Positions 36,892 to 44,337 of a stretch of DNA of 64,000 nt are shown here, one piece after another. The notes below the pieces were generated by a model. That model saw nothing but the letters and a program-made list of their open reading frames with translations, did no database searches and was not told where the DNA came from. Position 1 is the first letter of the stretch; every line of letters begins with the position of its first letter. The position numbers were made by a program, and so were the translations under genes. The DNA is from Novosphingobium resinovorum (GTDB lineage Bacteria > Pseudomonadota > Alphaproteobacteria > Sphingomonadales > Sphingomonadaceae), in assembly GCF_001742225.1 (NCBI RefSeq), contig NZ_CP017076.1, positions 868,001-932,000 on the forward strand, given 5' to 3'.

Positions 36892-37363
36892 CAAGCTGCT
36901 GGAGACCTACGATCCCGATTGGGAGGCGAAGTGGGACCGGGCTCATGCGATGATGCGCGAGCTTGAAGTAAGAGACTGGTCAAGCCTGACAGCGGAAGAA
37001 CGTGAGCAGCTCGACAAGCTGCGCCGGTCATTGCCCGTCATTTTCGATGCAAGCCACCGCACCGCGAACGACTACATCCGGTTTCACCTTTCGCTCACGC
37101 TCAAGGAAGCCGATGAGCTCGGTATCTGGGCCTGGATGCCTGTTCTTCCCGACGACGCAGATATCGATAGGACGCGTGCGGCGATCGCCGAGGTCTCGCG
37201 CTATATCGAGACGGTTAAGCACCGTCGCAGCACATTCGAGATGTGTCGGCGGGCGGGATTGAAGCCTGGATACGTTGGCTCGCAACCCAAGCTTACGTGG
37301 TATACCCGTTGGGCCATGCTGCGGTTCCGGCTCGGTCGTTCTGCGAGACGTCGCGGCAAGTAA
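36872..37363 (+). CDS. hypothetical protein, basic C-terminus
   Basis: The start is taken as the GTG at 36872, about 9 bp after a GGAGGGA. A second GTG lies two codons upstream. The 163-residue protein is soluble and helical, with 'WDRAHAMMRELEVRDWSSLTAEEREQLDKL' near the start and a strongly basic end ('LRFRLGRSARRRGK'). It overlaps the lipoprotein gene by 20 bp and belongs to the same operon. No family was recognised. Confidence 0.6.
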   Translation: MLVRFNSKLLETYDPDWEAKWDRAHAMMRELEVRDWSSLTAEEREQLDKLRRSLPVIFDASHRTANDYIRFHLSLTLKEADELGIWAWMPVLPDDADIDRTRAAIAEVSRYIETVKHRRSTFEMCRRAGLKPGYVGSQPKLTWYTRWAMLRFRLGRSARRRGK

Positions 37364-37717
37364 CGCCCAATCAAAGACCGCCGATGTCGCCGCCCAAGGC
37401 AGGCCAACGGCCAGCGCGCTGCGCATCATTTACGCAAAACTTGGCGAGCGGATTCGCGTCTGGTATCGTTGCCGCGCGCTGCGCAAAAGGCGGCGCCGGG
37501 ACTGGTAATCCCGCAGATCAGAAAAAACTCGGAAAACACAGTTTTCCGGGGTGCCGTCGCGCATGTCCAAACCTTCGGGTGAAAGGCGGCGGCGCATGTG
37601 ATCTGCATGTTACCAGCTCCGGCGGCTCCCGCGCGTTAGCGTGCGGGAGTTCGGGGTCGGTCCGCGTGATGCCCTGAAGTCTTCCGTTACCGCTCCTGAC
37701 GCGGACCGGAGGTGCAT
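37364..37717. other. 354-bp intergenic region
   Basis: It holds a hairpin at 37530 and a second inverted pair near 37626-37649 (CTCCCGC/GCGGGAG). A short frame ending at 37508 encodes a very basic tail ('RIRVWYRCRALRKRRRRDW') but has no credible start. Confidence 0.45.
37530..37548 (+). terminator. hairpin, possible terminator
   Basis: CGGAAAAC, loop ACA and GTTTTCCG form a perfect 8-bp stem after the rightward operon. No T run follows, so termination is uncertain. Confidence 0.4.
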
Positions 37718-38320
37718 ATGGACAGTATCGTTCCTGCGACTTCATCTGGCCTTGGCGCCGTAGCGCCGAGCCCTGCTATCATCACCCTGCCCGGCGAGAG
37801 CTCCGAGCTTGGCGCGCTGTGGCGCCGCTACGATGCACGGCCGGTACGGCTCGTGCGTACACGTGAGGGACGCGAATTGAGTTTTTCTCGCTTCGAGCGT
37901 GCACACGAATTTCATGAGGGAATGGAGAACATAGCGCGCCGCTTCGACAATAGCATGTCCCGCTTTTTCTATTCGGCCGGTATCGTCGCTCAGCTCGCTC
38001 TGTCATCGCATCTGCTCGACGTCGGCTTTCCGGACATGTGGTGCGCCAAATATGTTGGCCTGCACGTCGACCGTTCCCTCGCCTACGCCAACGCTACCGG
38101 CTTCGGATATGAGGATGCCGAGACCAAACGTCTGATGGAGGTGCTGTCTCCCTATTGGAAGTGGAACACCATGAGCCAGATGCAGGGCATCGAGCCGGGT
38201 GATGGGGGCTTTACGCAAGTGAGCGTCGCCGAGATCATCACCGCGCTGGTGGAGCACGTCGCGGAGGTAACGGGGCACACCCTGAAGCCGAGACGGCGCG
38301 CGGCGCGATCGTGCTCGTGA
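37718..38320 (+). CDS. hypothetical protein
   Basis: The 200-residue protein starts at an ATG with CGGAGG 5 bp upstream. It is soluble, with 'FERAHEFHEGMENIARRFDN' and 'YWKWNTMSQMQGIEPGDGG' among its clearest segments, and has a basic tail ('LKPRRRAARSCS'). No family was recognised. It faces the sigma-like gene convergently, and the two ends are 131 bp apart. Confidence 0.55.
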   Translation: MDSIVPATSSGLGAVAPSPAIITLPGESSELGALWRRYDARPVRLVRTREGRELSFSRFERAHEFHEGMENIARRFDNSMSRFFYSAGIVAQLALSSHLLDVGFPDMWCAKYVGLHVDRSLAYANATGFGYEDAETKRLMEVLSPYWKWNTMSQMQGIEPGDGGFTQVSVAEIITALVEHVAEVTGHTLKPRRRAARSCS

Positions 38321-38451
38321 TCGTACACCGCAACATGACGCGCAGGATTGCTTCACCGAATGTCGTCTTCCGTTCTGGCGATGGTCGCCCCTGCCATCGC
38401 CATCGGCGAAAGGATGCTGCCGCCCGGCGTGCCGGGCGGCAGCGACAGCTG

Positions 38452-38736
38452 TCACCAACCGTCCCGTTCCTGCCTGTCCATCGAGCGCACGAGCATCAAC
38501 AGCGCGTAGACAAAATGCCTCCGGGCCTGCCGCTTTGAAAGGCCGAGGCGGCGGGCGATCTCGTCTGTGCTCAAATCCTCGGCGCGCGCCAGCCGGAATA
38601 CTTCGCGGTGCAGCGCGGGCAGCGATGCCATCGCCCGGTGCATCCGGCGCATTGTCGGATCCTCGATCTCTTGGAAGGCGTCACGCAGGCGCGCCTCTTT
38701 TCTGCGCTGCTGCCACATTGCGATGCGCTGGATCAT
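38452..38736 (-). CDS. sigma-70 region 4-like small protein
   Basis: The 94-residue protein has a helix-turn-helix of the sigma region 4 type: 'LPALHREVFRLARAEDLSTDEIARRLGLSKRQARRHFVYAL' spread over residues 40-80. It has no region 2, so it is not a complete sigma factor. It may be a DNA-binding regulator derived from one. The start overlaps the antirestriction gene stop by 4 bp, which suggests translational coupling and control of, or by, the mobile element. Confidence 0.7.
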   Translation of the reverse strand: MIQRIAMWQQRRKEARLRDAFQEIEDPTMRRMHRAMASLPALHREVFRLARAEDLSTDEIARRLGLSKRQARRHFVYALLMLVRSMDRQERDGW

Positions 38737-39620
38737 GACCGGCCCTCCCCGAATGCGAGAAGATAGTCGGCGCCCTTGCTGGCCGCGCTCGCTGCCCGGA
38801 AGATGGCCTTTTCATCGGCGCGCATTGCCTCCAGCCACGCACCGATGTAATCTGCATGCCGAACCGTGGGCTGGATGCCCAGCGTTGCGCAGGTGAACGC
38901 CGCCGTCATCTCGGCCGCCAGTTCCTCCTTGGCATACGCCACCGAGCCGAACCGCCCGGACTGATCGCGCTCCAGCCGCCCCTTACCCCCGGCCCAATGA
39001 CCCATCTCGTGAAGCGCCGTGCGAAACCAGTTTATGGGTTCATGAAACGCAGGCTGCGGCGGCACCTGCACATAGTCCTGCCCGGGCGAATAGAACGCCT
39101 CACTCCCGCCGATCCGGAAGTCCGCACCGCTCGCGGCAATCAGCCTGTCCACCTCGGCAATCGCCATGACGGGATCAGGCACGGCTGCTTCCCCTCGCAG
39201 GTCGTCCGGCAAGCCCTCGCATTGCTCGATGTTGAACACGACAAAGCGCTTGAGAAACGCAACGGTGCGCGCCTCGCGGTCTTCGCCCTGCGCCTTGGCG
39301 GCCTCGTCCTTGGGGGTAAAGCGATCGGCATAGCAGACAACTGTCCCCTTCTCACCGCGCCGCACGTTCCCACCTGCTGCTGCAGCCTGCTTGTACGTCA
39401 GCCACCGCTGCGAGCCGAACCCGCCGCCGATCCCTGCTGCCCATAAAATGAGCACATTAATCCCTGAATAAAACCTTCCCGACACCGCGTTCGCCGGCAT
39501 CGTACATGGACACTTCGACGCATCCCACGGCTGCACCCACGGCAACCGGCCCTCTTCCAGCTCGGCGATGATCCGGGCAGTTACCTCTCCATAGAGGCTC
39601 TGACGTTCGGTATGGCTCAC
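38733..39620 (-). CDS. ardC: ArdC-like antirestriction protein
   Basis: The 295-residue protein has an N-terminal ssDNA-binding ArdC domain ('YGEVTARIIAELEEGRLPWVQPW') and a C-terminal zincin-like metallopeptidase domain with 'HEMGHW' (His204, Glu205, His208). 'YAKEELAAEMTAAF' follows and gives the third ligand region. ArdC proteins bind incoming single-stranded DNA and protect it from host nucleases during conjugation. Its position on the right side of the proposed oriT would make it part of the early-entering region. Family length and motifs look complete. Confidence 0.9.
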   Translation of the reverse strand: MSHTERQSLYGEVTARIIAELEEGRLPWVQPWDASKCPCTMPANAVSGRFYSGINVLILWAAGIGGGFGSQRWLTYKQAAAAGGNVRRGEKGTVVCYADRFTPKDEAAKAQGEDREARTVAFLKRFVVFNIEQCEGLPDDLRGEAAVPDPVMAIAEVDRLIAASGADFRIGGSEAFYSPGQDYVQVPPQPAFHEPINWFRTALHEMGHWAGGKGRLERDQSGRFGSVAYAKEELAAEMTAAFTCATLGIQPTVRHADYIGAWLEAMRADEKAIFRAASAASKGADYLLAFGEGRS

Positions 39621-40452
39621 GGCTCCTTCACTCCTTCCTCAACCGCCATTGACCGGCGCCAGGGTGGCGGGGGGCGGCAGGAGCGGACCAACAGCCCCGC
39701 CGGCCAGGGCGGGGCGCACCTGACAAGGCCGCAACGAAGTGGAGGACCCGGGAGTGAAACGGACGGGTTGCGCCCCGGCGAGGTGGGGCTACAGGGCTGC
39801 GACGCCCCCCGTCACCTTGATGCCGCCAAAGGCCCACGCCGCCGGGCCACAGGCTCGGCGACCGCTGAAGAGCGGCAAAGCCGCTCGCCCGGCCTGCTTC
39901 GAGCAGGACGACACGCGTCATGCGATCGTCACGGCTATGCCGACAAGACGCCATCAGGCGGCTTGGCTGAAGCGGAGCGGAAGTAGAGCGCGGTCAGGGC
40001 ATGGCCCTAAGACGCCACTCCCTTTCCTACTCGCCCTCGCCTGGAACGAGCAAGTACCTCGCGCCTGCGGAACAGAGAGGAGGCAGCGCATGTCAGACCG
40101 CGACTGGAAGACGACCAGCGGCGGACCCGTCATCTCGCCGCCATCGATAATGACGATTGCAAAGTGTGAGCTACCGTAACTGCGCAAACCTCTATCGATG
40201 GCGACAGAGTATAAACTTCGTCTGGCGTCGTAGTGCGGAACTCGAATGCTCGTATCTGCGCACCCTGCCTCGGATCTCACTTAGAAAATCCGGCCAATCG
40301 CATCTTCGCTGGCGGGCGATTAACATCGGCTTCACGGATCGTGAAATATAAGGCAGCGCACAGTACCCACCTGATGATATTATTATTGCGATGGGTGGAT
40401 AAATACCGACTTGCGCGTTATCCTGCAGACAGTCGCTTGATAGGAGCCAAAA
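39621..40452. other. 832-bp region, mostly without genes
   Basis: The first 470 bp are GC-rich with no convincing frame. The last 250 bp are AT-richer (TATTATTATTG near 40379) and probably hold the promoter and operator region of the MucR-like gene. One small ORF is listed separately. Confidence 0.5.
40090..40179 (+). CDS. possible 29-residue peptide
   Basis: The ORF 'MSDRDWKTTSGGPVISPPSI...' has AGAGAGGAGG about 6 bp before its ATG, an unusually good ribosome-binding site. It may be a real small protein or the start of a gene cut short by a deletion. Confidence 0.3.
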   Translation: MSDRDWKTTSGGPVISPPSIMTIAKCELP

Positions 40453-40929
40453 TTGGCCATCGAAAACGAAATACTCATTACGCTTGCCGCCGAGATCGTC
40501 GAGGCACATGTCAGCAACAACAGCATCGCCGTGGGAGAGGTCAGCACGCTGATCGAAAAGGTCTACGACGCGCTAGAAAAGCTTGGTGTGCCGACCCAGG
40601 CGGTGGTCGAGAAGCCCAAGGGTGCCGTCTCCATCCGCGCCTCGATCAAACCCGAGCATCTCGTCAGCATGATCGACGGCAAGCCCTACAAGATGCTCAA
40701 GCGGCACCTGACCTTGCATGGCTACACGCCCGAGAGCTACCGCGAAGCGTTCGGTTTGCCCAGCGACTATCCGATGATCGCTGCCAGCCATTCGCAAAAG
40801 CGCCGGGAGATCGCCAAGACCCTCGGTCTCGGTCGTAAGCGCAAAGCCCCCGTCGAGCCCGTCGTCGCCGACAAGCCTGCCCGCAAGCCGCGCGTCAAGA
40901 AAGTCGTGGCCGAACTCACCGAGGGCTAA
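40453..40929 (+). CDS. MucR/Ros-family transcriptional regulator lacking the zinc-finger cysteines
   Basis: The 158-residue protein starts at TTG (TAGGAG upstream). The N-terminus and the DNA-binding region match MucR: 'IKPEHLVSMIDGKPYKMLKRHLTLHGYTPESYREAFGLPSDYPM'. Here the usual Cys-x2-Cys pair before the two histidines is replaced by Ser and Asp ('LVSMIDGK'). It therefore probably folds without the first two zinc ligands, as some MucR relatives do. The C-terminus is basic. MucR proteins silence AT-rich or foreign genes, and this one is probably the element's own silencer. Confidence 0.85.
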   Translation: MAIENEILITLAAEIVEAHVSNNSIAVGEVSTLIEKVYDALEKLGVPTQAVVEKPKGAVSIRASIKPEHLVSMIDGKPYKMLKRHLTLHGYTPESYREAFGLPSDYPMIAASHSQKRREIAKTLGLGRKRKAPVEPVVADKPARKPRVKKVVAELTEG

Positions 40930-41027
40930 CGAGAGGAACGGCGGGCTTTTAGGAGAACCGCGTCGTTGGCTGGAGCATCGGAATTTGGCATCGTTCTCAT
41001 CGCAGGTGGATTTGGAAGGCGCGAGCG

Positions 41028-41282
41028 ATGGCAGAGCATGACGGGGAGCACTATGAAGGCGGCGAAGCCTGGGCCGACATTCTGGCACGCCGTTCGCCCG
41101 AAGGTCGAGCGGTCGTCGAGCAGCTAGACCGCGCCGAGGAAGCAGCGTTGGCCATCCAGGAGCGGGTCACGCTCGCGCTCATTGAGAAGCGCGACGTCAC
41201 CGACGATTTTTGCGCGTTTGAAGCGGCGCTCACTGAAGTGCTTCGGATGCGATCCAAGGTCTATCGCATGGCAAGGCAGTAA
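41028..41282 (+). CDS. small acidic hypothetical protein
   Basis: The 84-residue helical protein begins 'MAEHDGEHYEGGEAWADIL' and ends 'LRMRSKVYRMARQ'. Its amphipathic helices suggest a soluble partner protein. No family was recognised. It may share a transcript with the MucR-like gene about 100 bp upstream. Confidence 0.5.
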   Translation: MAEHDGEHYEGGEAWADILARRSPEGRAVVEQLDRAEEAALAIQERVTLALIEKRDVTDDFCAFEAALTEVLRMRSKVYRMARQ

Positions 41283-41518
41283 TGCAGCATACTCGGCGAA
41301 TTTCTAACTTCTGACATCTGTTGATATGAGCCAGCTAGAACTACGGGGGCGGCCGCATCCACGAACCGAATGGTGACAATGGGACTTTGGGCTCGGTCCG
41401 CTTCAGAGCTGCGATGATAGAAAAGCGGACGTTCGAACCTGAGGATGCTGGTGTCAACTGTGGCCTGAAAAGCGGTCGTTCACCGGGCTGAATGACTGAC
41501 CGGCTGACGCCGGTAGGA

Positions 41519-41938
41519 TCATGCGGCGGGGCTGAAGCCATCCTTGTGGGTATGCTTTTCGAGATACCGCATGATGATGTCATCGGTGATGTTGCCGGAG
41601 GTAGTCGAGAAGTAGCCGCGTTGCCAGAAGCGTTGCCCCCAATACCGCTTGCGGATGTGCTCGAACTCCTGCTGGATTTTCCGTGACGATCGCCCCTTGG
41701 CACGGCGGACGAAATCGCTGACGGAAACGTGCGGCGGGATTTCGACGAACATGTGCACGTGGTCCTTCGACAGTGCCCCATTGATGATCGTCACGCCCAT
41801 CTCGGCGCAAACTTGCCTGATAATTTCCCGGACCCGCAGGCGCACGTCGCCATGGAGCACCTTGAAGCGATACTTGGGTGCCCAGACGAGATGATAGCGA
41901 TGATGGAATGTCGTGTGACAACCGCTCTTGTAGCGCAT
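41519..41938 (-). CDS. tnpA: IS200/IS605-type Y1 transposase TnpA
   Basis: The 139-residue protein has the family start 'HHRYHLVWAPKYR', the HUH metal site 'HVHMF' (His60, His62) and the catalytic Tyr125 in 'IIMRYLEKH'. It moves single-stranded DNA circles by a nick-and-join reaction. The frame is intact. The ATG directly follows a 29-bp stem that includes the only Shine-Dalgarno-like bases (GAGG), so translation is probably kept low. Confidence 0.93.
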   Translation of the reverse strand: MRYKSGCHTTFHHRYHLVWAPKYRFKVLHGDVRLRVREIIRQVCAEMGVTIINGALSKDHVHMFVEIPPHVSVSDFVRRAKGRSSRKIQQEFEHIRKRYWGQRFWQRGYFSTTSGNITDDIIMRYLEKHTHKDGFSPAA

Positions 41939-42012
41939 AGCCTGTAACCTCGGGAAAAACGGAAGACTTACGCCCTTCAGGCGGTCTTCCGTTTTTCCCG
42001 AGGTTACAGGCT
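41939..42012. repeat. perfect 29-bp inverted repeat covering the tnpA ribosome-binding site
   Basis: The arms 41939-41967 and 41984-42012 are exact complements, with a 16-nt loop. One arm abuts the tnpA start codon and contains its likely Shine-Dalgarno bases. IS200 uses a comparable leader stem-loop to block translation. Confidence 0.9.
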
Positions 42013-42090
42013 TGCACGCGAGTCTACGGCTGAAGCCAGTATCCGACTGGAAGTCGGAGGGGTTCCTCCCCGAAAGAGGACTCTAAATCG

Positions 42091-42547
42091 GCCCTTCAAA
42101 AGCTGCCCTCCGTTCACTGGACTGTGGGCGAAAGTGAATGACGACATATGAGACCTACTGGGTTGTCCGCTATGGAATTGGATTCCAGGTAAGCGGCCAC
42201 GTATCCCTGCTCACGCACGGTCAATTTTGAACAGGGGCCACTTCATTGCTACAATTGGCTGGGCAAACAGCTCGTCCGCGATGCGTTCTGTCTTGGCCGT
42301 TCCCGAGTAATGTCGCGGCGTCTGAAAGTTGCCGTGCGCCAGGGTGGATGATTTGCGCCGTGACGGATAACTACACGATCCGGCTTAGTTTTTCATTTTG
42401 ACAGGACGGTGAATTCATTCGTACGGTAATGAGCCGGTCGGTTAATTCGGATCGTTAGGGGAGTGTAGGGCCCGCATGTCGGTCGAAGGCTTAAGTCAAG
42501 TTTTTGCGGAGCCACGTGCGCGGCGACAACTACGATGGCCGGTCGTG
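42091..42547. other. 457-bp region between two IS elements, no gene
   Basis: No recognisable protein is encoded. The sequence looks like leftover pieces between successive insertions. Confidence 0.5.
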
Positions 42548-42627
42548 TTGCCTCAAGCAAAGATGTTCCCGAGGCGTTTGCCGTTGCCTCATCAGAATGG
42601 TTCCCATAGCCGATTGGGCCAGATCTT

Positions 42628-42694
42628 TCCATCCATTGCCTGTTCGCGGGTTGCGGAGCGTAGCGAAGCGGCGCGCGAACAGGCAATGGATGGA
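42628..42694. repeat. 21-bp perfect inverted repeat after the transposase gene
   Basis: TCCATCCATTGCCTGTTCGCG (42628-42648; first 20 bases matched exactly) pairs with its complement at 42674-42694. It lies 16 bp beyond the transposase stop and may act as a terminator that protects the IS from outside transcription. Confidence 0.75.
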
Positions 42695-42709
42695 GCGCCG
42701 TTCGCGCCA

Positions 42710-44179
42710 CTATTCAGCCGCCACTGCGGCAGCCCCGAGGATCAGTGCGTCGGCTTTCGCTGCTCGCCACCGTTTGCGCTGTCGTTCGAAAGTCCTCAAC
42801 TGGCCTGGGAGGTACAGGCCGGGGTGGTCCGCGCAAAGCTGTTCAAACAAATCACGAGACGTTTGCCCCATGGCGCTTTCGAACAGGGCGGTCACCTCGG
42901 TTGCCGTCGCCGCGAAGGGATCGACGCGGGTCCTCCAAGTACGCTGTGGACGCGCCGGTTCCTCCAGGGTGCCGGAATGCCAAGCATCCTTGAGGCTCGC
43001 CAGAAAGTCCCCAAGCCGCGCGTCCGGCTGGATTGCCCCCTCAACCTGCTCATCCTGTGAAAGATTGAGCAGTTGCTGCTGACAATGACGCATGCGTGCG
43101 AGCAGGTCGATGGGATCCAGGCTCGCCTGCATGGTCGACAACTGTGTCTTGATAGCATTGCTGACTCGGGCATCTGCAAGGAGACGCTGACAGGGCGTGA
43201 CCGGCTTATCGTAGCGTTTGATAACCTTGGCGCCATGACGTTCCTTTGAGATCAGTTTGAAGGATGGTTGAAGCAAGTTTACAAACAGGCGCGAAGCGGC
43301 GTAGAGATTTTCAAGAATTTGGAGGGCTTCGAGCCCTTCATATCGACGATATCCAACCAGCTTTCTGACCACGGATCCGTTCTTCTGCTCTACCCACGCT
43401 TGGTCATTTTTGTGATACGGGCGAGAACGGGTAAAGGTTATATTATGAACTGCACACCAAGCCTGAATAGTTTCGTTCATAAAGACCGTGTCGTTGTCAG
43501 TATCCAGCCCAAGGATCGGCATCGGAAGTGATCGCTGCAGCTTGGTCAGTGCCTGCACCAGATACTCTTGCTCGCGAAACGGAATCGGCATCGTTTCGGT
43601 CCACCCGCTGGCAATGTCCGTGAGAGTCAGGGTCTGGACAAATCTTCCATCTGCGGACGGACCCGAATGGGCCACTAGATCGGCCTCAAAGAACCCCGGT
43701 GACGGGTCACCCCAGTCTGCAAAGGTGCGGACCGGGACCGCTGCCTTCACGGCCGCCGACGGTGGTGCCCGTCGCCGCCGCTTGGCCCCTTCGCGGAACG
43801 GCGCCAGACGGCGATCGATTGTCGCCGCACTCATGGTAAGGATCCCAGCCCGAATGGCTGGTAGCAGGGTCATATGTCCGTGGCGCTCCATGGCCTCGAC
43901 AAGCAGCGGCAGCATTGCGTGTAACCGCTTTCCACAGACCCGGTCAGAGGCCTCCCACAGCGTCACCAGCGCGCCGTCCATCTCGTCGTTGTAGAGACGC
44001 ATCTCCGGTCTTGGCGCGCCCCGCTCACGCCGCCCTGTAGCGCGCAGGATCCGGGCCGCATGCTTGCGGTGAAAGCCTGTAATGGCCGTGAATACATCGA
44101 GGATCTTCCCTCGATTCGCGCGATCGCCTTTTCGATACCGCTCGCCAGTTGCTGCAATCATGTCGTCGCGCGTCATCAT
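42710..44179 (-). CDS. DDE (rve-fold) transposase, ISNCY-like, copy 2
   Basis: The start is the ATG at 44179, with GAGGAGGG upstream; an in-frame ATG at 44209 is less well placed. The 489-residue protein has 'FTAITGFHRKHAARILRA' at the N-terminus and a DDE core. Acidic residues are in 'GFFEADLVAH', 'ILGLDTDNDTVF' and 'QAWVEQKNGSVV'. It is homologous to the protein at 22143 through its whole length and looks intact. The gene runs away from the ABC-3C operon. Confidence 0.87.
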   Translation of the reverse strand: MMTRDDMIAATGERYRKGDRANRGKILDVFTAITGFHRKHAARILRATGRRERGAPRPEMRLYNDEMDGALVTLWEASDRVCGKRLHAMLPLLVEAMERHGHMTLLPAIRAGILTMSAATIDRRLAPFREGAKRRRRAPPSAAVKAAVPVRTFADWGDPSPGFFEADLVAHSGPSADGRFVQTLTLTDIASGWTETMPIPFREQEYLVQALTKLQRSLPMPILGLDTDNDTVFMNETIQAWCAVHNITFTRSRPYHKNDQAWVEQKNGSVVRKLVGYRRYEGLEALQILENLYAASRLFVNLLQPSFKLISKERHGAKVIKRYDKPVTPCQRLLADARVSNAIKTQLSTMQASLDPIDLLARMRHCQQQLLNLSQDEQVEGAIQPDARLGDFLASLKDAWHSGTLEEPARPQRTWRTRVDPFAATATEVTALFESAMGQTSRDLFEQLCADHPGLYLPGQLRTFERQRKRWRAAKADALILGAAAVAAE

Positions 44180-44337
44180 GCTGACCCTCCTCATTTGTCT
44201 GCTCCACAATCAATATCTTCGGGAGCATTCTTGATGAGGCAACGACTATGCCTTGGGGAACAATTCTATTGAGGCAATGCGCCGGACTCCGTAATCGTCG
44301 CGCTACACCACGCGCGCAAACTCCGCTAGCTGCTGTA

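Larger units (their letters stand above)
41497..42090 (-). mobile_element. IS200/IS605-family insertion sequence
   Basis: The element carries a single Y1 transposase. The right end has the small hairpin ACCGGC..GCCGGT near 41499. The left end has hairpins near 42040-42080 (TCCGACT..AGTCGGA, AGGGG..CCCC). The left side also holds a 29-bp perfect inverted repeat. The ends are approximate, as these elements do not make target duplications. Confidence 0.7.
42548..44277 (-). mobile_element. ISNCY-like DDE insertion sequence, copy 2
   Basis: The left end has TTGCCTCA at 42548 and again at about 42584, each followed by a G-TTCCC box. The right end has the inverted motif (TGAGGCAA) twice, ending at about 44241 and 44277. 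The design matches copy 1 at 22043-23818, but the sequences are clearly diverged. The right end touches the 5' end of the ABC-3C effector gene. Confidence 0.8.

Noticed and set aside
37275..37508. 77-residue basic ORF after the mobilisation operon
   Set aside because: Its start lies inside the previous gene and no ribosome-binding site fits; only the very basic tail looks unusual.
30217..40929. Complete conjugative element
   Set aside because: No VirB/Tra channel, pilus or lytic transglycosylase genes are present, so only mobilisation is supported.
22043..44277. Composite transposon formed by the two ISNCY-like copies
   Set aside because: The copies differ too much in sequence and lie in opposite orientations, with several independent mobile elements between them, so joint movement is not supported.
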